64,000 bases of DNA from Gamsiella multidivaricata (taxonomy: Eukaryota > Mortierellomycota > Mortierellomycetes > Mortierellales > Mortierellaceae), in NCBI RefSeq assembly GCF_025024155.1, contig NW_026251823.1, forward strand, positions 27,007 to 91,006. Direction: 5' to 3'. Under the pieces are notes generated by a model. That model searched no databases. It worked only from the letters and a program-made list of their open reading frames with translations, and was not told where the DNA came from. Made by a program: the position numbers and the translations under genes. Of the stretch, positions 12,211 to 21,578 are shown piece after piece. Position 1 is the first letter of the stretch; every line of letters starts with the position of its first letter.

Positions 12211-12390
12211 AGGAGCGACGCAGCAGACTGGTTGAGAACACACTGCATGCTGCGCCGACGCATTTGGAGCACATTATCTTTCATTCTTTGCCGTTTCTTT
12301 TTCTTTCGATCTCTTTATATGGATTAGATAGGGAAGACAGCTAGACCGGAAGGGGTGGGATAGCACAGGCTTGAATGGAGTAATTTGCAT

Positions 12391-13031
12391 TCATTCCAAC
12401 AACATCGCAGCCAACTCATTATAGATACATTCGGCCAAGCGCATTTATCCTTTGGTAGTGTAGTGCAGAGCGTCATTCCAATTCTCTTTTCGTTCTTTAT
12501 CTGACATTAAAAGGTAGTTGAAGCCGAGACTAGGATCATTCAGATCGAGAATCCGTTTCTTGGGACAGAAACGATGCAGAACGTAATGGTTCAATGGATC
12601 CTTGGTGTTCTTGTCGTGCGGAGCCAACCGGTCAAAGACATTGTAAAGGACAATGAGCTGCAGAAAATGCTTGAGCGTAAGCGAGTCCATTAGGAGATCG
12701 TAAATGGGCTCGAATGAGATTTGTGTGATAGTCTCGTCGAACTGAGTAGAGTCTTGTGAAAGATCGGAAACGACTGCTTCAAGGTCATTTGTGCCGCCTA
12801 AGAGGGCGAGGTATTGATACTGGCCCTGTTGCAGCAGTTCTATTAGTCGCGCGTGGATGTCCTTGATGGTGTCTTCGTCGACTCCGGCGTTGACAAAGAC
12901 GACGACTCGATCGTCGTGATGCTGAGCTCTGAACATTTCTGTGAGATAATCCGAACAGGGTACGTGGAGGTTTCCATCCACGAACCCTGCTGTCAACGAG
13001 TCTCCGAGACAAGCGCTTTGATTGTATACAT
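12391..13031 (-). pseudogene. Broken SGNH/GDSL hydrolase (IAH1-like)
   Basis: Remnant of a GDSL-type serine esterase. Block I (GDSLTAGF), a block III GGTNDL motif and the block V Asp/His segment (NWNDALHYTTKG) are all readable on the minus strand. The natural start appears to be the ATG at 13031-13029 (MYTIKAL). A one-base loss near 13010-13014 puts it out of frame with GDSL. A TAA at 12447-12445 sits exactly where the family usually has Tyr after TTKG. Beyond it the frame continues as MRLAECIYNEL to a second stop at 12393-12391, the expected C-terminal helix. Two independent lesions make a functional gene unlikely; an assembly error is the alternative. Confidence 0.6.
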
Positions 13032-13932
13032 TTGTCGAAAGTGGGGTCCACTGTGAGTAGCAGTAAATACGAAGGGTGGCCTAACTGCCAAACGAGACAG
13101 AAAATAAAGAGAATACTTGTTAATACGTTGCCCCAGTCCGCAATGAAAGCTGTCTGTCTAGATCCTGACACTTGTTATGGCTCACCGAAATACAAAATAT
13201 GTCGCGACAATTGAGGTCGTATTCCGTGTTTGGCTCTCTTTCATCCAGAGGCTCGTCAGTATGTCGTTGAACTTTATGCGAGCGTAGAAATCCCGAAGCA
13301 TGCAGTCTGCCGCGCGCCTCTGGCCTGATGGACACCATGCACATAGAGGTCTCTTTGTGGTGGTTCACGACGGGATTGAGTCCTTCATGTCGCCTAATCC
13401 AGTATATCCCACTTCGCTTCGCTGCAGCTGTAAGAAATGGATCCTGATCACTACCTCTCGAACCATATTTATGACCTTAGTCCCAAATGGTGCGTCTACC
13501 CTCTTTGTGTCCTTTCTGTCTGTCGAGGCACCCTTCTCCAGTTCTATGCAAAGGAAAAGCAATAGAGGTGACTCAGGATTCAGCGTATTCAGTGTCTCCT
13601 AGCACAAGGGTTCGTAAAAGCATGGGGTAGTCTAATTCTATCGCGTACTATTTACTCTGAACTAGATTAACAGCAGCTTGTGTCCAGAAAATGCGCTCCA
13701 ACTTTATGCTTGGTTATGGTTCGTGTAACCGCCTCCACTGTGAAAAACGGGACAGCTTTCTCTTTCGAATCCACGAGGTACAACGCCCGATCACCATGTC
13801 CTGCCTATTGATCGCGATAAGGCGTTGAAATTTACCGATTAGCAGGCAAGTACCGGACTATCCCTTAGACCGTCTCAATTGGAAAGAGAGACAACCACCT
13901 AGGATAAATTTTAACTAATACGGCCAGTACAG
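13032..13932. other. Gene-poor spacer between SGNH relic and copy A
   Basis: About 900 bases with no recognised gene. The part just 3' of copy A (on its minus strand) is where a guide RNA would be sought if the element follows the TnpB/Fanzor layout. I see no clear hairpin there. Confidence 0.5.
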
Positions 13933-16557
13933 TTATTCTTGCTGGGGTCGGCGAAGGGGCTCTGGGCGAGACAGGCTACTGATCCATTCGAGGTCAATAT
14001 TAGCCAAATTCTGAGCGCCCACGCAGTCCCTGTCTAGCCATCTCTGGCACCCATCCTCAAGACAGACGAACGCCCGATTCGCTGGCTTTGCCATTCTTCG
14101 GTCCTTGTTTTGTCGTACACAGCTTGGGCATTTCGATGACGTGAGATACTCATCCGAACAAACGACGGTGTACCCGAGGCTGTTTGCCTATGTAGTGCAA
14201 TGGCATGCGGAAACATGGCATCAGTATCGATACTAGACTGAAAACAAGCAAATCGCAACGAATATCTTTAAAACAACATACCTTGTGGAAAAAATACCCC
14301 TTGAAGCTCTCGTGTAGCGATACCAGCCTGGTATGAGTGTTGAACTTTCCTGACCCGTGTACAAACATCGCTGGTCTCGTTGGCCCAGTATGCATCCCGC
14401 CTTGTGGGTCCAAGTTCGCAATGCCCCATGCACGGCATGATCCTTCTCTGCCCGGTTCGTCTTTTTGAGCTCCCACAGCTTTTTTTCATCGAGCGGGATC
14501 CGTAAAAATCGCGAAGTGGTTGTAGGACATAGCTGAACTGTCGAAAGCCGTGCCGGTGTTCTTCCATGCTTACGAATGACGACGACGGTAGCGAGGCTTC
14601 TAATTCGGATATGCTAGGCGTCTCGCATGTATGCCCGCTTAATCCTGTAATGTCTTTGATTGTGACAGTGGTCCGTTCGCGTTTTTTGGCCTCCAGCGCG
14701 ACTCTGAATGACAAACTGGGACTGTAGAGAGCGGAGCGTCTGATAGGTAAGTTCGTGACTTGGTTCGGTTTTCGGGGGTCCAGCGCACAAAATGATGCTG
14801 AAATTACTTCACCGGGGTCCACCCCCACCCCCACAACATTCTGGAGGTCTTGATCGAAAGCCTTTGCGAGGGACCCTTTGTTAGGAAATCGCGATGTAAT
14901 CTCCGGGATCCGCGCCTTAAATTTGGATGACTGTCAACGTCGTCGTATGCCAAATGCCATTAGGTGGAGCTGGACTCCGTCTGTTCTCATCATATTGCTG
15001 ATGGCATAGTGCCCCTTGACGCTGTCATTACTTGGGGGGCCGGGGGACACGGGGGGCTCCGTGCCTTCGGTAGCTGCTTGCTTCCTGGCCTTGTGATTTG
15101 CAAAGACCCTCTTCATGTACCCATCGAGTGCAGCTTGGCTGTATGTGTTTGGATGATCCTTCAGCAATCGGTTCATGGTCGTTGTTTCCTTGCCATATAA
15201 AGTTTGGTTCTTGAGGGGATCCGCCTTGATCTCGACCTTGTCTCCGATAAACAGTAGTCGGAAAAGCTCCCCATATTTCTCTGATGCAAGTTCGTGGGCC
15301 GTCTCGGAAGAGCAGACTTGAGATTCCATGATATGCCGTGTAGGGTGCGTCTTTGAATTTGGATTGCCCCAAAGAAGTGAAAGAATGGCAGCCTCAGAGC
15401 ACAAGATGAAAGAGTCTCCCAACTTCGACACTGGACAGAAAATAGGACGCAACTCCGACGGCACACGGAGAAAGTACCTCCACTAAGTTTGGATGTGCCC
15501 CTTCTTAAATGACACCTTGTCTTTCTGTTTATCGCCGTCGGAGCTCTCGTCATCCTCAACTGGAGGTATATCATCCGCACGCTTCAGCTAATAGAAACAA
15601 GAAATAAACGTAAGTTCACAGTGGAAAAGCAAATCGACGCGAGATATATCTTGTTCCGGACAGTGGAAATGTTACCTTGTTCACAATGAACTTGGGCAGT
15701 CTCTGGAAATGCTTTCGAACCCCGGTCCGGACCTCCACCGCCAGTTCCGCCTGGATGACGCTCAGGGGTATATCTTGGCAGTCCTTTGTCGGTGCGTAAT
15801 CTGAAAGAACGCTCAGGAAATCGTCATAAATCGAGCGCGCAATTGTTTTCGCCTGAATTGCCGCCGAGTCTTTAGATGGTCTCCCGCAGGGCGCTACTGG
15901 ACCATTCAGAATCAAAGAGATCAGATTTCTGATGATAGTTTCTCCATGTGCCTTGTGCAGAATGAGATCAAGTGGGTCCGCGTTCTTTTCCTCCTTGTGC
16001 TGGACTTTCGGAGCACTCGCTTGATTGACATCAGTGCCCAAGTTCTGATCTGGTGCCGGGCGCGCTTGATCCAAATTGGATGTGGTGGTAGTGCTGACCT
16101 CCTTGTAGAGAAAAAGTTCGAGCGCTTTAAACACGAGAATACGAGTTTGGCTCATGATGCGGACCGCCTCGCTGATGCGTTCCGCGACAATCTGGTCTGG
16201 ACTACGTTCAGCTTCGTGGCGCGGTGCAGGCATCCTGTGATCGACCCTGCAGTCATTGTGGCAGCCTTGAAAGCCTCACCGAACAGGTGCTTAGTCAGGT
16301 TAGCTCCAGCTCGCCTCTCCACTTTTTCACCATTCTGCTCGTCCTCCTTGGACTTCGTCTTGGTTTCACTCGCGGCCTTAGGATTGTCATCCATGCTTCC
16401 GTCCTTCTTCTTCCGCGGGCGCGGTTCCTCGATGGACATCTTTTCCAATGCGACCTTGTCGACCGGGCATGACTGGCTGACGCCCATGACAACGTGAGGG
16501 GAATAACGAGGGTTGGCATCTCCATTCCTGCTCTTGTACCTAGGGGACAATCCCAAA

Positions 16558-16591
<34 letters not shown>

Positions 16592-18392
16592 AATAAGATG
16601 ATTGTACCAAAGCGACAAAGCTGTAAAAGGTCGTAATGAATTTGAACTCGCTAACAAAGTCATACGACAATCATACCTGCTTCGTCTCCATTTTGCCTCC
16701 CGGGCTCTTTTACGTCTTGTTTTGCCTTTGGGGCGTCGCTTTCTCCGTTGCTGGGCGTTCCCTTTCTCGTGTCTGCGGCGACGGCGTCGGGTCTGAAGAA
16801 TCATCTGCTGTCCAGGCGTCTGCAGGCTGTGCTGGACAGGGGAAGAAAACGCCAAGCCTGCAGAAGTGTCGCTGGTGAGTGTATCGGCTGGAGAATTTGT
16901 CCGCAAGACTCGAGTCATATTTCTCCTTTGCAGCTTGCACTTCTCGAGCTTCTGGAGTATGCCCAGTATTCTCTCGTGGGTCGTGCACGATGGCTTAGCG
17001 GAGTCAAGGTAGTCCTCACGCACTTGAACGAAAGCCGAAATGGCGTGGGTGTAGTCGTCCACACCCTTTTTTTGTCCTCCTCTCGCCCGTTGCAAATACT
17101 CTTGGATCAGCTCCTTGATAATCTCAGCCTCAGTCGTCTTGGATCCTGGCGCGTCCGTTGTTGATCCATCGCCTGCTCTGGTCTCAGTCCTCATCTCTCG
17201 GATGATCTTGGTGTTTCTTTGGAAGCCGCGCCACGGGAGCGCCTTGGAGTAATCGTTCTTAGTAACGATTGATGCCAGCAACAGCTCACGGTCGCATGCG
17301 AGGTCCAGAGACTCGAGCAGGTCAGCCTTCTTGTACGTGGTAAGCTCTCGGTACTTTCCGACGGATATAGTGATTTCTCTAACACCTTGATATACCATCA
17401 TATCACTGTCGGCGGTAATGATTGCGAGGTCGTCTTTGTTGTTATCAGCTTGATACAACTCGGCAATGTGCGTGTCTGCTTGGAAGGGAAATTCGCAGGT
17501 GTGCCACTCCAAGGTCTCCAGCCCATTTCTTATGTCTGCCAGCGCTGCCTTGGATGTCTTGTACGCGTTTCGACATTGCTTGACAGGGGGGCCAAAGAGC
17601 CGCTGTTTTTTTTCTATGGCGTTGTCAGCTCGCGCTTCCAGAGCCTTGATCCGGTTGCTGAGGGATATGGCCCGACCTTGTCGCTCTTGAGACTTTTGTA
17701 TCGAGGCCTTTCCGTCAAAGTGTAGAACCGTGGTTGATTTGCTAAAGTGCTTTGACATGATTTTGTTGAGGTCGTGCGCTATATGGCCGTAATTCTGTGA
17801 CTAGAGATGAGGCGGGGTCGAGGAACGAAGCAACAGAACATGTGTCAGCGCTTGATTGCTATGCTGCGTAAGCTGATACGAAACCATTGGCACATTTAAT
17901 TACCTGCTCTGTTGTTCCAGGTCGGTCTGGTGTCAATCGTCCATTAGGGCCAATGAACAGTGCAGGATGTTGCACTCCGGTAGCCTGTATCTCGCTCGCA
18001 TAACTAGAGCAAGCCTTTCCTCGCTTGGATGGAGCCTCGGAGAAACTCAGGGCGCGCTTCTTGATGCCGCTTCTCCTGCTAGTGCTGGCGTCTGCAGTTG
18101 AAGGCGCGTCTTGCGCTGCTGAGGCTGTGGAGACTGCAGGGACTGTGGGGACTGCGAGAAAAGTCGCCGTTGCTGTTAGGATAGAAGCCGCTGATGCGTT
18201 GGTAATTGTCGTAGCCGTTGCCTCAGCTCTCGCTTCCTTGGCGACTCTGTTACACGTCGCTTTGAAGGCCCTTGTTTGCAAGAATCCGAAGTACAGACTT
18301 AAGACATCGACATGAACTTTCTTGCTCTGCAGACCATAAGCTAGCGTTCCTTTGGTGTCTTTTATAGCTTTGGGTAGCCCAGTGACTACCAT
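13933..18392 (-). pseudogene. XPG-nuclease/Fanzor fusion gene, copy A (decayed)
   Basis: Five exons can be read: 18392-17904, 17800-16677, 16539-15676, 15587-14282, 14187-13933 (about 1,346 codons). Exons 1-2 encode a FEN1/XPG-like module: N-terminal MVVTGLPKAIKD, an Asp in VHVDVLSLYF, Asp in LHFDGK, the Asp pair in TADSDMMVY, and Asp in TKNDY. One Glu of the usual Glu pair reads Gln (FQADTHIA). A K/R-rich linker leads in frame into exon 3. Exon 4 carries RTDGVQL and the RuvC-I-like GVDPGEVISAS. Exon 5 carries KCPSC ... VCLEDGC and LDRDCVGAQNLANI (zinc ribbon plus RuvC-III Asp). Lesions: a frameshift near 16200, TAG at 15485-15483, TGA at 14936-14934, and two frame changes between about 14495 and 14420. 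Domain identity is strong; the gene is not functional as read. Confidence 0.75.
16563..16589. repeat. Poly(A) tract in an intron of copy A
   Basis: Uninterrupted run of 27 A on the plus strand, inside the intron between exons 2 and 3 of copy A. It may be slippage or the tail of a small retroposon. Confidence 0.8.
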
Positions 18393-19569
18393 CTGGTACA
18401 ATAAAGGCCAAGTCAAAGTAGACAGCTAATGAGGATCAAATTTGGTGCACGTATCCATTCGCAGAAGCATTCAAGACTCACATTGAGAATATGCGACAGT
18501 GCTTGAGGGCTGATAAGGGAGTGGATGAGGAAAGGAGTGGGGTCAAGGATGTGAGGAATGATGTTTCTTTTAAGACTCCAAAATCTACGTCCAAAATGTG
18601 TGTATGTTCATGCACTATGCTATAGAAATTGCAGTGTTCACATTGATTATTGATTATTTAATTCGTATCTAACAGGGATTGATCACTGTTCTCATAAACC
18701 ACCTAGACTGGGGCAGCGAAAAACTGCAGTTGCTGCAAGATAGTGTATTTCGTGTCAGGAGGGGGCCTGCGAGAACATTATGGCGCCATAGGCTTCTAGA
18801 CTGTAGTCTCCCTGGAGGATAGCAACAAGAATGAAGGTAATCATTTATTCTAGTCAACTGGATTGTTAATTAACAACGTGAATTTCTGCAAAGGCCCCTA
18901 AAATTCAGCCCTGTATTCCTTTGCCAGTCACCCTTAAAATAATTTGGAACCGATATGAAGGATCGATTCATGGGAGTTATTTTGTGCTAGATCCGCTAGG
19001 AGCTATGCGAGATTTTGGTCAATGTGCAGAATATGTCGTTCTCTTGAGTAGACCCTGACCTTACTGGTCCTCTGCTTTTCGTTTATCGCTTTCCAGCTTG
19101 CCGAGGGATTCACATGGTGTTCCGGAGTGGACAGGCCCAGAGTACGGTCCAACTTGCACTTGAAAACGTCTGTCAGCAGTCAGAGGCCCACAGACAATAA
19201 TTGGAGGATCAAGAGCCGAGGAAGGAAGAGCAAGAGAGCCATGGTGCTTGCGAAAGTACTGTTAGCCGGTGGTCCTTGTTCCTCCAACTTTTTCGTATTG
19301 CTGAGTTGGGCAAGGCGATAGAGGTCTTCCGATCCAAGGCCATTCGCCGCCGCGTTGAAGTAGAATCCCCATTGTGGACACAGCACCTCAATCACGGAGC
19401 GAGCCTTCCCCTATTCTCAAACACCGAAAACAGGAAACTCTTGTGCTCCAGTCCTTCCTAGGACACGTTTGGTCTGAGTCGCTGGGGGAAGGAGAGGAGG
19501 GGCAGGACGTACTGTATCTGGAGGCCCGCAAAAGAGCAGTCAGCGCCAATACGTCGCAGGGTCGAATCA
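18393..19569. other. Accessory spacer, no gene recognised
   Basis: This region lies upstream of copy A on its coding strand. Only short frames are present. Minus-strand frames at about 19209-19460 may be the continuation of the neighbouring Crinkler-like relic, but I could not align them to a known C-terminal domain. Confidence 0.4.
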
Positions 19570-19715
19570 ACCACTGAACGCCTCGGAATCCAGCGCGTCA
19601 AGTAGGGTGACATCGTGTTTGACGGTAGTGAGGACAGGGATCGAAACGAGCCAGATAGTGAGCGCGGCCGTATCCACGTTGCTGAACTCGGCATCCTTCT
19701 TGGCCTTGATACTCT
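19570..19715 (-). pseudogene. Crinkler (CRN) N-terminal domain fragment
   Basis: A minus-strand frame reads IKAKKDAEFSNVDTAALTIW then LVSIPVLTT, ending near LLDALDSEAFSG. This matches the second half of the ubiquitin-like header domain of Crinkler proteins, whose consensus has KLIKAKK, DVDADKLTLW and VSIP. The upstream half is missing exactly where the piggyBac-like element begins at 19717, so the insertion may have cut it. Downstream the frame decays. Crinklers occur in oomycetes and in several early-diverging fungi. Identification rests on about 50 residues. Confidence 0.5.
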
Positions 19716-19716
19716 G

Positions 19717-20729
19717 TATCCCTTACTCTGTACGACGTGACGGGCAAATTTGCCCGGCAAAATGAAAATTTCCCTATGCTACAGTCATGTAAATTATTCA
19801 AAGTTTTTTACTCCAGGTCTGTGGGTTGTGTGTGATATTCTTTGAAACAAGGTCTGGCGCCATTGCTACACAAGGGAACCTTGCATATCTGGCACCAGAT
19901 ATTGCTTTGGAAGGGGTTCTTCTGGCTCATGTAGATCTGCTTGGTTTGGTATTTCCAAGAACACAGCATACAGGTCCCTCGATGCTTTCGGGTCACTGGA
20001 AAGTGGTTGTCATCGGTGAATCGGTCATTGGGGAGTTCAAAAGGTCTTTGTCACTCGAGGTCATTTCCAGACAGTGTCATCCTCGTTCTCGTCTCCCTCC
20101 TCCACAGCATTGTGGCGCCGTGCCTTGCTTGAGGTATGGGCCGAATCGATTAACCCCCAGATAAGAGAGCTGCGAAACTCTTTGTGCGTGAGAAGGGATC
20201 CTTTTTTTCGGGCTATGAGATAGGTGTTGATGATAGTCGTATCCAAGAGCCAGAAAAAAATTGGCATCCAGTTCCGCCGCGTTGTTGACTGCTTGCTGTA
20301 GTAGGATCGAAGTTGGTCGGTAATATCAACTCCACCCATATTGCAGTTGTAATCATCGATGACCTTTAGGATCTTGAGTTCCTTCCTGGGAGAGTTGCCA
20401 AAAATTGCTCGCACCTTTGCTCCGTTTGTACTTGTTTCTCGTGGTCGGCGCCGTTTCGAAGGACCTCCCATTCCGCACCTGCAATCCCGTAAATCGTTGT
20501 TATCATCGTCACCGGTCCATTATCCTGCCAGAAAACGACCAGTACTCCTCCAACCACAACTCCAGACCGAGTATCCCAACCCAACTTGGTGCTCTTTTCC
20601 ACCTGTGCTCTTTCGATCGAGCTTAAAGACCAGGGAGGGGTGGCTAAACAGAATTTCGAGATAAAACGAAAAAACGCTGTCATTTTATTTTAACCGGGCA
20701 AATTTGCCCGGTGTACAGAGTAAGGGATA
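19717..20729 (-). mobile_element. piggyBac-like DNA transposon relic with terminal inverted repeats
   Basis: The element is bounded by inverted repeats. The left end reads TATCCCTTACTCTGTAC inward from 19717, and the right end reads the same inward on the minus strand from 20729. Each end has a subterminal perfect palindrome GGGCAAATTTGCCC (about 19742-19755 and 20695-20710). Sequence similarity between the ends stops at TATCCC/GGGATA, giving an element of about 1,013 bases. A decayed piggyBac-family transposase lies inside on the minus strand. No TTAA duplication is visible at the outer borders; the flanking dinucleotide is TA. A TTAA occurs inside, beside the right palindrome. Confidence 0.65.
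19808..20683 (-). pseudogene. piggyBac transposase (DDE_Tnp_1_7), C-terminal remnant
   Basis: Three minus-strand frames, separated by frame changes, add up to the C-terminal half of a piggyBac transposase. The first (from 20683) contains STKLGWDTRSGVVVGGVLVV and ITTIYGI. The second (from about 20471) contains NCNMGGVDITDQLRSYYSKQ and WMPIFFWLLDTTIINTYLI, the family signature around the last catalytic Asp. The third (19996-19808) is the C-terminal Cys-rich finger with CMLCSW, CQICKVPLC and CFKEYH. Frame changes lie near 20480 and 20050. The N-terminal half and first DDE residues are absent, so it is not autonomous. Confidence 0.75.
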
Positions 20730-21072
20730 ATGAAGAAAGACAAAGTTGTAGCCCTAGAACACAATCATTACCTTTACATCCATGCATTGGTACTGTGTAA
20801 GAGCCAGGCGTCGAGGACCGAGGTGAAAGGGTTTGCTCCAAAGACGGTGGAAGTGTTGAATCAGATGAAGGATCAAAATCATTCTGGTTGGCCTGTGCTT
20901 GTAAGTGGTCAATTTCGTAAAGCTCTCCTTGATAAGAAATCTCCATGCCCTTATAGACCTTTGCGGTTAAATACATATGTTTGCACGGCGCCTGATGTTG
21001 AGCATAATAGTTGCAGCGACAGGCAGCAATGATGGCGAATTCTTCGTCTGTACGGACGTCATATGTAAGACT
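20730..21072 (-). pseudogene. SWIM zinc-finger fragment (MULE-transposase-like tail)
   Basis: A minus-strand frame reads DEEFAIIAACRCNYYAQHQ followed by APCKHMYLTAKVY, a SWIM finger (CxC...CxH). It is followed by a low-complexity Ser/Pro tail and MHGCKGNDC. SWIM fingers of this form sit at the C-terminus of Mutator-like transposases and related fungal proteins. The catalytic region is missing, cut off on one side by the LTR-like stretch and on the other by the piggyBac-like element. The protein family is therefore only partly resolved. Confidence 0.45.
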
Positions 21073-21368
21073 TGTGGGTGAGCGAGGAACAACGAGGTGA
21101 AAACGAGGGAGACGAGTGAACAAGGTGAGTGAACAAAGACGAATATGTGAAGACAATAGTTTATTGACTAGACTGTTGTGAGTATATGAACTGGGGTTCA
21201 ACTATATAGTCTGTCTTCCCTTATATACATCAGACGAATAAAGGTCCTGATTAGTAATCCATGGTTCTAGACGTTTCGGTGCTGCCTTTGCTCATCTTTA
21301 CATCATGGAGCTTTCTGTGATGAGGGCGACGTTGATCCAATCTTAGACGCGTCTAGCGTCACATGACA
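21073..21368 (-). repeat. Possible solo LTR
   Basis: On the minus strand this about 296-base stretch begins TGTCATGTGACG and ends CTCACCCACA. It contains a TATATAAGGG box and an AATAAA signal in the order promoter then polyadenylation, as in an LTR. Upstream and downstream five-base flanks do not match, so no target duplication supports it. It abuts the SWIM fragment and lies just 5' of copy B. Confidence 0.35.
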
Positions 21369-21578
21369 ATACCAATCAGAGTTAAGCTCTGACATGAACC
21401 CACGCGTTACAGCACTGATCACTCGTTTTCCTTCCTTACTTTAAACCTCATAACCTCATCGTCTTTGCAGATTCCCGACATCCGACCTCTTTTCCATTGA
21501 ATCGATCACATTACTTCAGCTAAACACTACACATTCGACAGCAGCTCTCTCATCGCGCCACTCGACGTACAGGAAGTG

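Noticed and set aside
14268..14834. A separate small gene starting at the RuvC-I motif of copy A
   Set aside because: The frame continues upstream through a single TGA into the RTDGVQL segment and fits as part of exon 4 of copy A.
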